Notes: generated by a model from the sequence alone, not told the origin. A stretch of DNA of 64,000 bases from Elioraea tepida (GCF_019203965.1 NZ_CP076448.1:868001-932000), one strand, 5' to 3'. Counted from the stretch's first letter, positions 49,387-58,390 are shown. A program made the numbers and translations.

Positions 49387-50348
49387 CCGCCTCGGCGCTC
49401 ATCGCCCGCGCCGAAGCCGCCGGGGTTCGCATGCGGCTCGGGGAGGACGGGGCTCTCGAGCTAGAGGCGGCCCGGCCGCCGCCGCCCGCCCTGCTCGCCG
49501 AGCTCCGGGCGCGCCGGGACGAGGTTCGGGCCGCGCTACTTGCCGCCGCTCACTCCGAACTCCCACCCGCCTGGCTTGCCGCGATGAGGCGCCGGGCTGA
49601 GGCCGGCCGCGCGCGGATCGAGCGGCACAACTGCACCGATGTGGCCGTGTTCGAGCCGCTCGCGGATGAGCCGGACGGCGCGCCCGGCTTAATCGCGAGC
49701 GCCCTGCCGGCCGCGATCAGGATCGCGGAGGCCGCCGCCGAGCGTGCCGCGCCTCCGGCTGAAGCCGCCGGGTGGAGGTCGGGCGACCCCGACCCGCTCG
49801 CTGAAGGCTTGCTGATCGGCGCGCTCGACGGCCCGCGCCGTCGCCGGCTCGCGACGTTCCAGCGTGCGCCGGTGATTCACGTCACGGGTTGGCGCGTCGC
49901 GGCGGCGGTGCGCGCCAATGGTGTTGAGATGCGGCTCGGCCCTGACGACAAGATCATCCCCACCGGCCTCGGCGCGGTGCCCAAGGCGCTAGGCGAGCAT
50001 GCCCGCCAGCACGCCGAGCCGTTGCGCGCCTGGCTCGCGCTCGAGCGCGCCGCCGGCGCCCGCGCCCCCGAGGCCCGGCCCCCGTACGGCACAAGGCCCT
50101 CGCCGCTGATCGAAGGCCGAGACTTCTGTGTGGTCTGCGGCCCGCCGCAGCCGGGCACGGTCGCCGTGTGGTGGTGCCTGCCCGGGACCGGCTGGCGGTG
50201 CGCCGAATGCTGTGAGCCGCCGCACCCCGCCGAAGACGACCGCGTCATGTTCGCCGCCGGCGGCTTGCCGCCCGACGATCCCGACCCCGCCCCGGCTGCG
50301 CCGCGCGCCGCGCCGGACGGCCTGACCCCGCGCGCTGAAGGACCATGA
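49383..50348 (+). CDS. TubC-docking-like protein with Cys-rich C terminus
   Basis: A 321-residue protein. Residues ~1-55 (SALIARAEAAGVRMRLGEDGALELEA ... LLAELRARRDEVRAAL) match the TubC N-terminal docking fold, otherwise found at the start of NRPS/PKS proteins and in many mobile-element genes. A second copy-like stretch (~165-225: RVAAAVRANGVEMRLGPDDKI ... LRAWLAL) follows. Near the end CVVCG and CAECC form a possible zinc site. ATG 49383 overlaps the ATPase stop by 4 bp. Function unknown; DNA-binding or partner-docking is possible. Confidence 0.6.
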   Translation: MTASALIARAEAAGVRMRLGEDGALELEAARPPPPALLAELRARRDEVRAALLAAAHSELPPAWLAAMRRRAEAGRARIERHNCTDVAVFEPLADEPDGAPGLIASALPAAIRIAEAAAERAAPPAEAAGWRSGDPDPLAEGLLIGALDGPRRRRLATFQRAPVIHVTGWRVAAAVRANGVEMRLGPDDKIIPTGLGAVPKALGEHARQHAEPLRAWLALERAAGARAPEARPPYGTRPSPLIEGRDFCVVCGPPQPGTVAVWWCLPGTGWRCAECCEPPHPAEDDRVMFAAGGLPPDDPDPAPAAPRAAPDGLTPRAEGP

Positions 50349-51532
50349 CCATGCCCTATCGACAGGTGATCCCCTCCGATTTCATGAGCCACCCCCGCCT
50401 GGCCGACCTCGCCCGGCGGATGACGGCCGAGCCGCCGGCGCCCGCGCCCGCGCCGCAGCCCGCCGCCGCCTCGGCGGACCTCGATCCCATCTGGTCGCGC
50501 GCGATCGACCGCGCGGGCGACCCGACGCCGCGCGACCGCATCGCCGACGCGGCCGAGCGCGAGACCGCGTTCAGCTACCGGACGCCCGAGGGGCTGACGC
50601 AGCACCTCCCGCCCGAGGCCGTCGCGCTCCTCCGCCGCCTGGATGACGCGGCGACCGAAGCGCGGGACCGCAGCGTCGCGCTCACCGCGCACATCAATGC
50701 CGCCGAGGATCGGGCCGGGCGCGTCTCGATCGACGTCGCCGCCGCGATCCGCTCGGCCGGCCTGCCGGAGGTCGCGACGCTCGACGATGCGCGCGCGATG
50801 GCCAAGCGCGATCGCTGGCCCGAGCACTACTCCGACCCCCAGCGCCAGCACGTCCGCCGCATCGTCGCCGAGGGCGACCGGCTCGCCGAGGCGCAGGGCG
50901 AGGTGGCCCGCCTGCGCGACCGGCAGCGCCAGCACGCTGCCGAGGCGGCGCCCGTCACCGCGCTGCGCAATCGCATCGTCACCGCGCTCGGCCGTAGCCG
51001 CCCGCCGTTCAAGCCGGTGGAACTGCCGGCGGTGGACGCCAAGAAGGCCGAGGCCGCGTTGCGCGGCGCGCGCGAAACCATCGCCGAGGCGGCCGCCGAG
51101 ATCGAGCGGATCAGCACCGCACGGCCCAATGAGCATGAAGCCTTCGCGCTCGCGCTCGCCGCCGTCGAACGATACGGCGCCGAGTCAGGCTTCGGCGCGG
51201 CGGTGAAGTGGAACGGAACCGAATTCACCATCCGCGAGGCGACGCCTGGCCTCAGCACCGAAGATCACCGCCCCCTCCGGCCGCTCGCGCTGCTCGCCGC
51301 CGTCGTGCCGCAGGAACTCGCCGCCGCGATCGCGCGCACGATCGGCGCCGACCCCGACGCGCCGCTGCTGCGCGACCGCCCCCGCCTGCTCGCCGAAGCC
51401 CGCGCCCGGCTCCGGCAGGCCGAGCTTCTCGAACGCGCGGCGCTTCACGCCCTCGGCGATCCGCTCGACCGGCTCGCCGAGCGGCCCGAGGCCGATCCGC
51501 TGCTCATCCTGATGGTGGAGGCCGGCCGATGA
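50345..51532 (+). CDS. Hypothetical coiled-coil protein of the element
   Basis: A 395-residue, Ala/Arg/Glu-rich, largely helical protein. Coiled-coil stretches appear at ~95-125 and ~160-200 (RRIVAEGDRLAEAQGEVARLRDRQRQH), with a mixed region around residues 270-310 (FGAAVKWNGTEFTIREAT). No known domain. ATGA overlaps on both sides tie it to its neighbours in one translational unit. Confidence 0.6.
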   Translation: MTMPYRQVIPSDFMSHPRLADLARRMTAEPPAPAPAPQPAAASADLDPIWSRAIDRAGDPTPRDRIADAAERETAFSYRTPEGLTQHLPPEAVALLRRLDDAATEARDRSVALTAHINAAEDRAGRVSIDVAAAIRSAGLPEVATLDDARAMAKRDRWPEHYSDPQRQHVRRIVAEGDRLAEAQGEVARLRDRQRQHAAEAAPVTALRNRIVTALGRSRPPFKPVELPAVDAKKAEAALRGARETIAEAAAEIERISTARPNEHEAFALALAAVERYGAESGFGAAVKWNGTEFTIREATPGLSTEDHRPLRPLALLAAVVPQELAAAIARTIGADPDAPLLRDRPRLLAEARARLRQAELLERAALHALGDPLDRLAERPEADPLLILMVEAGR

Positions 51533-51822
51533 CCGGGCATGTCGTGCTGATCACGCGCGATGCCGAGACGGGCTTCTGGCACAGGATCATGAGCCCGCAG
51601 GAAGACGCTCTTGATGCAGCCGGACGCCTCGAAGGCGTCGCGCTGCTTGTCGATGTCGATGAGACCGCCCGCACGGTTCGCCTCCTGCGCGTCATCAAGG
51701 GCGACGGCCCGGCGCGGCTGCATCAATGGGCGCGCCTGCACCGCTACCGCGTCATCGCGCCCGAGCCTGCGCCGCTGCCCGACCCGCTGGCGCTCGCCAG
51801 CACGCCCCGCCCCCTCGCATGA
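51529..51822 (+). CDS. Small hypothetical protein
   Basis: 97 residues, beginning MTGHVVLITRDAETGFWHRIM, with alternating strands and a hydrophobic core (GVALLVDVDETARTVRLLRVI). No family recognised. Starts in an ATGA overlap with the preceding gene. Soluble by composition. Confidence 0.6.
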   Translation: MTGHVVLITRDAETGFWHRIMSPQEDALDAAGRLEGVALLVDVDETARTVRLLRVIKGDGPARLHQWARLHRYRVIAPEPAPLPDPLALASTPRPLA

Positions 51823-51835
51823 AAGGAACCAGACC

Positions 51836-52483
51836 ATAACCGCAACGAATGTCATCACCTGGGCCGTCGCCGCTGATGCCGCCGGCTTGCCCGTCATCCT
51901 CGCCAGCGACCCGAACGCCGAGGAATGCCGCTCCGCCCTCGTGCTGGTCAGGCTCAATCCGGCAGCGAAGCGATACGCGGTCGAGCCGGTCGGGGTCACG
52001 GATGCCGGCTTCGCGGCGCGGCTGGCACGCGAGGCCGTCGCCGCCGCCTTCGAGGGTGGAGCGGACTGGACCCGCGTCCGCCCCGGCGACCTGGTGCCGC
52101 CCGAGCCCGCCGCGCCCAAGCGGGTCGACCCCGCGACTGTCCGCCCCGGCCATCCGGCCTGGGCGCGCCTGGTCGAAGAGACGTTCGCGGTCGGCGCCTC
52201 CATGATCCCGCCGGAGGAGCGTGCGGCCACGCGCGAACGGCTGGTCGCCGAGGCCCTGGCGCGCGGCTGGTCGCCGGTCGACCTCGGCAAGCAGATCCTG
52301 CGCGAGGCCGCCGAGCGGCAGGACGCGACGCATATCGATCCGAGATGGCATCGATCCGCTCCCGACCCGATCGCCCTCGCGACCGGCACGCAGCCCGATC
52401 CGGCGACCCTGTGGTCGCGCGTGACCCGCGCGCCCCGGCAGGGCGAGACGACGCTCGCCGAACGCCAGCGCGCGGGGTTCTGA
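51836..52483 (+). CDS. Hypothetical protein with a lost or non-canonical start
   Basis: The frame encodes TATNVITWAVAADAAGLPVILASDPNAEECRSALVLVRL and continues 215 residues to the TGA at 52483, with a C-terminal EERAATRERLVAEALARGWSPVDLGKQILREAAERQD helix. No family known. No ATG, GTG or TTG lies between the end of the previous gene and the conserved-looking N terminus. An AAAGGA sits 7 nt before ATA at 51836, as though an ATG had mutated to ATA. The stop overlaps the next start. Confidence 0.55.
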   Translation: MTATNVITWAVAADAAGLPVILASDPNAEECRSALVLVRLNPAAKRYAVEPVGVTDAGFAARLAREAVAAAFEGGADWTRVRPGDLVPPEPAAPKRVDPATVRPGHPAWARLVEETFAVGASMIPPEERAATRERLVAEALARGWSPVDLGKQILREAAERQDATHIDPRWHRSAPDPIALATGTQPDPATLWSRVTRAPRQGETTLAERQRAGF

Positions 52484-52689
52484 TGCTGCCCCCCTTCGAG
52501 CGCCTCATTCGCGAAGCGGCCGCGGCCCTTCCGCGCGACGCCACGTGCGACGAGATAGCCCTATGGATCATCGCCCGCCGCAGCAACGCGCTGAGGCTGA
52601 TCCTCGGCGCGATCGCCCGCCAGACGCTGCGCCGGCACGACGACGACCCGGCATGGCTCAGGCTCGCGCGCCTGGAACGCCAGCGATGA
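52483..52689 (+). CDS. Small hypothetical protein
   Basis: 68 residues, MLPPFERLIREAAAALPRDATCDEIALWIIARRSNALRLI, mainly amphipathic helices. Overlaps the gene before (TGATG) and the gene after (ATGA). No family recognised. Confidence 0.5.
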   Translation: MLPPFERLIREAAAALPRDATCDEIALWIIARRSNALRLILGAIARQTLRRHDDDPAWLRLARLERQR

Positions 52690-52907
52690 TGCCCCCCGCC
52701 ACCGCCCGCCTCGGCCGGGCCCTCGCCGCCGAGCAGCGCCTCGCCTCGGCCCGCCGAGCGATCGAGCGCCTCGCCGAGGCCGACCCGCGCCTGGCCGAGG
52801 CGATCAAGCAAGCGCTTGGAGACAACGACCCCGACCACCGGGCATCGGCCGCGCGCCGCGCGATCACGTTGATCGCCGCGGCGGCGGAGCGCGGTAGGCG
52901 CCGCTAG
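52686..52907 (+). CDS. Small helical hypothetical protein
   Basis: 73 residues, Ala/Arg-rich, coiled-coil-like (LAAEQRLASARRAIERLAEADPRLAEAIKQAL). It begins in an ATGA overlap and is the last gene of the overlapping run that starts at 47302. No family recognised. Confidence 0.5.
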   Translation: MMPPATARLGRALAAEQRLASARRAIERLAEADPRLAEAIKQALGDNDPDHRASAARRAITLIAAAAERGRRR

Positions 52908-53311
52908 CCGCACGTGTGGTCGCGGGCACGGCCGACCACACGCAATAGCGGGGCTCGCCCACCCTCCCCGACTCACGCACCATCACGGCCGGCCGGTGCC
53001 CGGCCTGGTCTTCGGGCTGAACCCCCTCACGGAGGAGGCAACTAGCGCTCGCCGAGGTCGAGCCGCCGCTCGATGCGCGCCACCCGCCCGGCAAGCCGCG
53101 GTTCCACCCTGGCGGTCGGCATATGCGGGGGGCTTCGGCCCGCGGCATCGCTAGCGGCAGCCCCCCGAACCGGGTTCGGGGTTCGGGGTTCGGGGTGGTT
53201 CAGTCGCTAGGAGAGCATGCCGGCTCCGCTGTCTCAGAAAGTCCTGCGCCGCCCGCTTTGCGGCTGTGTGTCCGCGTGGCGGCGGATCGCCGCGGATCAA
53301 GGAGACCAACC
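52908..53311. other. 404-bp region without a recognisable gene
   Basis: No convincing frame is seen. It contains a GC-rich hairpin and a short tandem repeat (53163-53200) and ends in the AAGGAG ribosome site of the next gene. It separates two gene blocks of the element and may contain a promoter. Confidence 0.5.
53163..53200. repeat. TTCGGGG tandem repeat with hairpin
   Basis: CCCCGAAC pairs with GTTCGGGG, followed by three to four copies of the 7-bp unit GTTCGGG in tandem. Too short and too uniform for CRISPR. Confidence 0.6.
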
Positions 53312-53641
53312 ATGAAGCTTACCGACACCCAGCTTGTGATCACGGCGGAGGAGGAGCCGGCCGAGGCGGCGGCGAACGCGCCTCGGGCCGGCCGCGGCTT
53401 CTGGCGCGCGGCGGAGGAGGCGGCGGCACGCGGCGAGATCCCGCCCGCGCCGGACTTCTCCGCGCCGACCCACGCGCCCTACCGGCGCAAGTTTGAGCGC
53501 TTGGTCGAGCTCGCGAAGGCCGGCGACGCGGCCGGGCTGCGGGCGGTGCCGATCAACCCGATCAGCACCACCCCGAAGGCGCTCGCGCGGTGGCGCGACC
53601 TTGCAGTGCGCGCCATCGAGGCGCGGGAGGCGGGCCGATGA
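53312..53641 (+). CDS. Hypothetical protein of the element
   Basis: 109 residues: a variable N terminus (MKLTDTQLVITAEEEPAEAAANA), RGFWRAAEEAAARGEIPPAPDFSAPTHAPYRRKFERLVELAKAGD, then GLRAVPINPISTTPKALARWRDLAVRAIE. No named family. AAGGAGACCAACC before ATG 53312 is a strong ribosome site, which marks the start of a second expression unit. The stop overlaps the next start. Confidence 0.65.
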   Translation: MKLTDTQLVITAEEEPAEAAANAPRAGRGFWRAAEEAAARGEIPPAPDFSAPTHAPYRRKFERLVELAKAGDAAGLRAVPINPISTTPKALARWRDLAVRAIEAREAGR

Positions 53642-53961
53642 GCACCTATAAGGAGTGGGCCGGCTCGCTCTACCGGACGCGGGCCGAGATGCTCGACGCG
53701 ATCGCCGAGGCGTGGGCGACGGCCTGCGGCCATGCATCGCCGGCTGAGACGCGGCGGAACTTCGACGAGGCAACCGACGCCGAGCTTGCCGCGGAGGCGA
53801 TCGCCGGCTGGGGTCTTGACCAGCCTCGGGGGAGGCGGTTCTCGCTCGACGACGAGCGCCCATCTCACATGGTTGAGCACGAATATACAGCGGCGGACTT
53901 GGCCGAGGCATTCGCGCGGCTGCGGGCGCGGCTTGGCCGACCGGACACGGAGGCCGATTGA
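53638..53961 (+). CDS. Hypothetical protein of the element
   Basis: 107 residues beginning MSTYKEWAGSLYRTRAEMLDAIAEAWATACG, then AELAAEAIAGWGLDQPRG and a C-terminal helix EYTAADLAEAFARLRARLG. Acidic and helical; no family recognised. ATGA overlap with the preceding gene. Confidence 0.6.
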   Translation: MSTYKEWAGSLYRTRAEMLDAIAEAWATACGHASPAETRRNFDEATDAELAAEAIAGWGLDQPRGRRFSLDDERPSHMVEHEYTAADLAEAFARLRARLGRPDTEAD

Positions 53962-54066
53962 CGGCGATGCTCTCTGAGCATCCGCCGATGCTCAGACAGC
54001 AGTCCACACCGGAGCCGCGTCACGGCTGACTGCGCTTACCGCTAACGCCAAACCAAGGAGGCAACG

Positions 54067-54273
54067 ATGTAGCACTTCGAGATCAACCTGACCAATAGCG
54101 CCGAGGGCTGGCACTGGACCCTGATGGCAGAGAAGGAAGGCACGCGGGTGATGGTCGCGGAATCCTACGACCCGCTTCCCACCGCCGCGGCGGCGGCGGA
54201 GGAGGCCGAGGCCGAGATCGCCGAGCCGGGCCGCGCCCGGCGGCTCTACCGCGAGACAAAGCGGGCCGCCTGA
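54067..54273 (+). pseudogene. Small gene with TAG as second codon
   Basis: AAGGAGGCAACG precedes ATG 54067, an excellent ribosome site, but the second codon is TAG (54070-54072). The frame then reads HFEINLTNSAEGWHWTLMAEKEGTRVMVAESYDPLPTAA and on to TGA at 54271, 67 codons, with the codon pattern of a real gene. A change from TGG or TAC/TAT (Trp or Tyr) would explain it. Internal ATG 54124 or 54151 lacks a good ribosome site, so little product is expected. Family unknown. Confidence 0.65.
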
Positions 54274-54306
54274 CGGGCCGCGACGCCCCGCCAGCACCGC
54301 CCCGGC

Positions 54307-54879
54307 CTATGCCGGGGCGGTTGCCGTCTCGGGGCGCCGGCGCGGCGCGAGGCCGTAGTGCTTGGCGAGGACGCCAAGCGCGGCGACCAGCACGCCGCCG
54401 GCCGCGACGTGATGCATGCCGCGAAGCGTCGCCCATTCGCGGATTGATTGCTCGCAGCCGACCACGTGCCAGACGGCGGAGCCGGCCGGGCTTGCCGGGC
54501 CGCCGAGGGCATCGAGGGCCCGTGCGACGCGCTCGCGCGCGGCGGCGGTGCGTTCGGTGAGCGTCTCGCCGGTGGTGGCCGGCACCCAGACGAGCGACCG
54601 GGCACGGAGCGGGTCGAGGGCGGCGGCGCGGAAGGCCGATCGGAACACCTGCCCGGCATCGTGCATGTCGGCGGTGATGGTGCCGTTGCTCAGCATCTGG
54701 CCGAGGGTGTCGATGGCGCGGCGGTGGATGACGGTGAGACCGGTTTCCGGGTCGGCCTCGCGCACGGGCGGGGTGAAGTCGCCGTGCTGGAGGCGCCAGG
54801 CGGATGGCTCGTGCAGGGGCGGCGGGGCCGATGATGCGACCTGGGGTGCATGGCGGCGGGTCCGTGGGCGACGCGGCAT
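54307..54879 (-). CDS. DUF6456-like protein
   Basis: A 190-residue protein encoded against the rest of the element. The middle (TVIHRRAIDTLGQMLSNGTITADMHDAGQVFRSAFRAAALDPLRARSLVW) and the ending (REWATLRGMHHVAAGGVLVAALGVLAKHYG) have the shape of the DUF6456 domain of alphaproteobacterial regulators, where an AGQxFRxxF helix and a final ALxxLAxHYG helix are conserved. It lacks an obvious helix-turn-helix N terminus. It lies ~100 bp from the right end and may regulate the element. Confidence 0.6.
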   Translation of the reverse strand: MPRRPRTRRHAPQVASSAPPPLHEPSAWRLQHGDFTPPVREADPETGLTVIHRRAIDTLGQMLSNGTITADMHDAGQVFRSAFRAAALDPLRARSLVWVPATTGETLTERTAAARERVARALDALGGPASPAGSAVWHVVGCEQSIREWATLRGMHHVAAGGVLVAALGVLAKHYGLAPRRRPETATAPA

Positions 54880-54979
54880 GGGGGCATTCTAGCGCCGCTG
54901 GCGGTGTCCGCACCGGGTCCATTGGCCGGAAAAGATGTTTTGGGACCGCGCCGGAAAGTGGCTTAGTGCTTGAAGAGAT

Positions 54980-55026
54980 TGGCGCGCCCGGCAGGATTTG
55001 AACCCACAACCCCCAGATCCGTAGTC
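54980..55026. repeat. Right attachment site (attR)
   Basis: Identical over 47 bp to 44435-44481. It runs from the tRNA CCA to the anticodon stem, so integration leaves the tRNA gene complete at this end. Confidence 0.93.
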
Positions 55027-55056
55027 TGGTGCTCTATCCAGTTGAGCTACGGGCGC
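54980..55056 (-). tRNA. tRNA-Arg(ACG)
   Basis: A complete 77-nt cloverleaf including encoded CCA. Acceptor stem GCGCCCG / CGGGCGC, D arm, anticodon stem CCAGA / TCTGG with loop CTACGGA (anticodon ACG), and T arm with GTTCAAATC. The 3-prime 47 nt coincide with attR; only the 5-prime 30 nt are outside the element. Confidence 0.97.
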
Positions 55057-55151
55057 GCGCCGTCGCCATCGGGCGATGGCGGTGGTCTAACGGAAGCCCA
55101 CGCAGGCTGCAAGCCCGGCCGCCTCGCCCCTGCCGCGCCTGTGGCGCACGC

Positions 55152-56264
55152 TCAGGCCGCGAGCTTGTCGAGCTCCCGCGTCACCGCCTCGCCCATCACC
55201 TGGGTCGAGACACGCGCCATGCCGGGCTGCATGATGTCGGCCGTGCGCAGCCCGCTCGCGAGCACGTTGGTGCAGGCGCGCTCGATCAGGGCGGCGTCCT
55301 CCGTCATGTCGAAGCTGAAACGGAGCAGCATGGCGAAGGAGAGAATCTGCGCCATCGGGTTGGCGACCCCCTTGCCCGCGATGTCGGGCGCGGAACCGTG
55401 GATCGGCTCGTAGAGCGCATGCCGGCGCCCATCGGGCCCGAGCCCGCCGAGCGTGGCCGAGGGCAGCATGCCGAGCGAGCCCGTCAGCATCGAGGCAAGG
55501 TCGGACAACAGGTCGCCGAAGAGGTTCGTGGTCACGATCACGTCGAACTGGCGCGGGTTGCGCACGAGCTGCATCGCGCAGTTGTCGGCATACATGTGGG
55601 TGAGCTCGACATCGGGGAACTCGCGCTCGCGCAGGGCGGTGACGGTCTGCCGCCACAAGAGGCCGCTCTCCATCACGTTCGCCTTCTCGACGGAGCACAC
55701 CCGCCCCTGGCGCCTGCGCGCGAGCTCGAACGCCACGCGGGCGACGCGTTCGATCTCCGGCGTCGTGTAGACCTCGGTGTTGACGCCCTTCTTCGTGCCG
55801 TCGGGCAGGGACTCAATGCCGCGCGGTTCGCCGAAATAGATCCCGCCCGTGCTCTCGCGCACAATCATGATGTCGAGGCCGCGCACCACCTCGGGCTTAA
55901 GGGTCGAGGCATCGACGAGCGGGTCGAGCACGGTCGCGGGGCGAAGGTTGGCGAACAGGCCGAGTTCGCGGCGAAGCGTCAGAATCGCGAGCTCAGGCCG
56001 CCTGTCGAAGCCGAGGCCGTCCCATTTCGGCCCACCGACCGCACCGAACAGAACCGCATCCGCCGCCTTCGCCTTCGCCACCGTCTCCGCGGAGATCGGC
56101 ACGCCGTGGACGTCGATCGCCGCCCCGCCGACCAGCGCCTCCTCGATGTCGAAGCGCACCGCGCGGCGACGGTCCATCCAGTCGATGACGCGCCTCACCT
56201 CGCGCATCACCTCAGGCCCGATGCCATCCCCTGGCAGGATCAGAAGCTTCTTGTTCGATGCCAT
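55152..56264 (-). CDS. leuB: 3-isopropylmalate dehydrogenase
   Basis: LeuB oxidises and decarboxylates 3-isopropylmalate in leucine synthesis. It is a 370-residue beta-decarboxylating dehydrogenase: [11 protein letters not shown] at the start, [12 protein letters not shown] substrate loop, [38 protein letters not shown], and the NAD loop [21 protein letters not shown] 56264 (MASNKKLL) has GGGG upstream; ATG 56273 is also in frame. Last gene of the leuC-leuD-leuB run. Confidence 0.97.
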   Translation of the reverse strand: MASNKKLLILPGDGIGPEVMREVRRVIDWMDRRRAVRFDIEEALVGGAAIDVHGVPISAETVAKAKAADAVLFGAVGGPKWDGLGFDRRPELAILTLRRELGLFANLRPATVLDPLVDASTLKPEVVRGLDIMIVRESTGGIYFGEPRGIESLPDGTKKGVNTEVYTTPEIERVARVAFELARRRQGRVCSVEKANVMESGLLWRQTVTALREREFPDVELTHMYADNCAMQLVRNPRQFDVIVTTNLFGDLLSDLASMLTGSLGMLPSATLGGLGPDGRRHALYEPIHGSAPDIAGKGVANPMAQILSFAMLLRFSFDMTEDAALIERACTNVLASGLRTADIMQPGMARVSTQVMGEAVTRELDKLAA

Positions 56265-56321
56265 CAGAGCCATCCCCGCTTCACGCCCGATCCACGCCCC
56301 GGCGCGGACGGGCCGTCCCTG

Positions 56322-56927
56322 TCACAGCCAGGGCTGTTCCATCCGCCGCCTTGCCTCGAAGGCGTCGATCGCCGCGGCGTGGGCCAACGTCTGGCCGATG
56401 TCGTCGAGACCGTTGAGAAGACAATGGCGCCGGAACGGATCGACCTCGAAGCGGATTTCCTCCCCGTTGGGACGGACGATCACCTGCCGCTCGAGATCGA
56501 CCGTCAGCCGCGCATTCGCGCCGAGCGACGCATCGGCCACGAGCACGTCGCACAACTCCTGCGGCAGCTTGATCGGCAGAATGCCGTTCTTGAAACAGTT
56601 GTTGAAGAAGATGTCGGCGAAGTCGGGCGCGATCACGCAACGTATGCCGAAATCGAGCAGCGCCCAGGGCGCGTGCTCGCGCGACGAGCCGCAGCCGAAA
56701 TTGGGCCCAGCGATCAGGATCTCGGCGCGTCGATACGGCTCGCGGTTGAGGATGAAGTCCGGCCGCTCGCTGCCGTCCGGGTTGTAGCGGAGCGCATCGA
56801 ACAGGTTCTTCCCGAGCCCCGTGCGCCGGATCGTCTTGAGGAAGCGCGCGGGGATGATCTTGTCGGTGTCGATGTTCGGCAAGGGCAGCGGCGCGGCGAT
56901 GCCGGTGAGCGTCGTGAAAGGCTGCAT
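56322..56927 (-). CDS. leuD: 3-isopropylmalate dehydratase small subunit
   Basis: LeuD, 201 residues, the swivelling domain of isopropylmalate isomerase. [32 protein letters not shown] and [11 protein letters not shown] are the family signatures. ATG 56927 begins MQPFTTLTG; the frame upstream overlaps leuC sequence and is not used. It starts 15 bp after leuC. Confidence 0.97.
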   Translation of the reverse strand: MQPFTTLTGIAAPLPLPNIDTDKIIPARFLKTIRRTGLGKNLFDALRYNPDGSERPDFILNREPYRRAEILIAGPNFGCGSSREHAPWALLDFGIRCVIAPDFADIFFNNCFKNGILPIKLPQELCDVLVADASLGANARLTVDLERQVIVRPNGEEIRFEVDPFRRHCLLNGLDDIGQTLAHAAAIDAFEARRRMEQPWL

Positions 56928-56941
56928 CCCCGTTCGTCCCT

Positions 56942-58357
56942 TCAGCGCGCGAACTCGCGCACGTCCGTGAGCCGCCCGGTGACGGCAGCGGCCGCGGCCA
57001 TCGCCGGGCTCATCAGGTGCGTCCTCCCGCCCGGCCCCTGGCGGCCCTCGAAATTCCGGTTCGAGGTCGACGCACAGCGCTGGCCGGGCTTGAGCTGATC
57101 GGGGTTCATGCCGAGGCACATCGAGCAGCCCGGTTCCCGCCACTCGAAGCCCGCCTCGATCAGCACGCGATCAAGCCCCTCCGCCTCGGCCGCCTGCTTC
57201 ACGAGGCCGGACCCCGGGACGACCATCGCCCGCACCCCTGGCGCGACCTTCCGCCCCTTCGCGACCGCCGCGGCGGCGCGGATGTCTTCGATCCTCCCGT
57301 TCGTGCAGGAGCCGATGAACACCACGTCGATCGGGATGTCCTGCATCCTCTGCCCGGGCGTGAGGCCCATGTAGTCGAGCATCCGCTGCTTCGCCGCCCG
57401 ACGCGCCTCGGTCGGCTCATCCGCCGGGTCGGGCACCGCACCGGTGACGGGAACCACGTCCTCCGGGCTCGTTCCCCAGGTCACGAGCGGAACGATCGCG
57501 GCGGCGTCAAGCGTGACGGTGGTGTCGTAGGCTGCGCCCTCGTCCGAGGGGAGCGTCTTCCACCAGGCGAGCGCACGCTCCCACGCCTCGCCCTTCGGCG
57601 CGTAGGGGCGGCCCTTGAGGTAGGCGAAGGTGGTCTCGTCGGGGGCGATCAGCCCGGCACGTGCGCCGGCCTCGATCGACATGTTGCAGATCGTCATCCG
57701 CCCGGCCATGTCGAGCGACCGGATCACCTCCCCGGCATACTCGATCACATGGCCCGTTCCGCCCGCCGTGCCGATCCGGCCGATGATGGCGAGGATGATG
57801 TCCTTCGCCGTGCAGCCGAAGGGGAGCGTGCCGTCGACGCGCACGAGCATGTTCTTCGCCGGCTTCTGCAGAAGCGTCTGGGTGGCGAGCACGTGCTCGA
57901 CCTCTGAGGTGCCGATGCCGAAAGCAAGCGCGCCGAGCGCGCCATGCGTCGAGGTGTGGCTGTCGCCGCAGACGATTGTCATGCCGGGCTGGGAGATCCC
58001 CTGCTCCGGCCCGACGATGTGGACGATGCCCTGGCGTGCATCGAGCAGCGGGAAGTAGTGGATGCCGAACTCGGCGACATTCCGCTCGAGCGTCTCGACC
58101 TGGAGCCGGCTTTCGGGTTCGGCGATCCCGGCGCGGCGATCGGAGGTCGGAACGTTGTGGTCTGCCACCGCGAAGGTCGCCTCGGGGCGGCGCACCTTCC
58201 GCCCGGCGAGGCGCAGGCCCTCGAAGGCCTGCGGGCTCGTCACCTCATGCACGAGGTGGCGGTCGATGTAGAGGAGGCAGGTGCCGTCCGGCAGCCGTTC
58301 CACGACGTGGCTGTCCCAGATCTTGTCGAACAGCGTGCGCGGACGCTTCTCTGCCAT
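56942..58357 (-). CDS. leuC: 3-isopropylmalate dehydratase large subunit
   Basis: LeuC, 471 residues, an aconitase-family 4Fe-4S enzyme converting 2- to 3-isopropylmalate. Cluster cysteines are recognisable in [15 protein letters not shown] and [11 protein letters not shown], and [23 protein letters not shown] is the conserved His/Ser segment. First of the three leu genes; it is separated from rplS by only 33 bp, so the leu genes may also be read from the ribosomal transcript. Confidence 0.97.
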   Translation of the reverse strand: MAEKRPRTLFDKIWDSHVVERLPDGTCLLYIDRHLVHEVTSPQAFEGLRLAGRKVRRPEATFAVADHNVPTSDRRAGIAEPESRLQVETLERNVAEFGIHYFPLLDARQGIVHIVGPEQGISQPGMTIVCGDSHTSTHGALGALAFGIGTSEVEHVLATQTLLQKPAKNMLVRVDGTLPFGCTAKDIILAIIGRIGTAGGTGHVIEYAGEVIRSLDMAGRMTICNMSIEAGARAGLIAPDETTFAYLKGRPYAPKGEAWERALAWWKTLPSDEGAAYDTTVTLDAAAIVPLVTWGTSPEDVVPVTGAVPDPADEPTEARRAAKQRMLDYMGLTPGQRMQDIPIDVVFIGSCTNGRIEDIRAAAAVAKGRKVAPGVRAMVVPGSGLVKQAAEAEGLDRVLIEAGFEWREPGCSMCLGMNPDQLKPGQRCASTSNRNFEGRQGPGGRTHLMSPAMAAAAAVTGRLTDVREFAR

Positions 58358-58390
58358 CGCCTCTCTCTCCCGTTCCGATCCCCTTCCGGC

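Larger units (their letters stand above)
44435..55026. mobile_element. tRNA-Arg-integrated 10.5-kb element
   Basis: The region is bounded by identical 47-bp repeats. The right copy is the 3-prime half of the intact tRNA-Arg(ACG) gene and ends exactly at its CCA. A tyrosine integrase lies next to the left repeat, and an AlpA-type regulator and a replication-like ATPase follow. Most other genes overlap by 4 bp and match no family I know. No capsid, terminase, relaxase, restriction or toxin genes are recognised. The host core genes on either side (PhnW-like, leuB) are unrelated. This supports site-specific integration of a satellite-like or mobilisable island. Confidence 0.9.

Noticed and set aside
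53163-53200. CRISPR-like repeat
   Set aside because: Units are 7 bp with no spacers, and no cas genes occur in the window.
19894-54072. TAG reassigned to an amino acid in this organism
   Set aside because: Several intact genes end in TAG with their family's normal length (for example those ending at 694, 691, 7762 and 7759), so TAG works as a stop.
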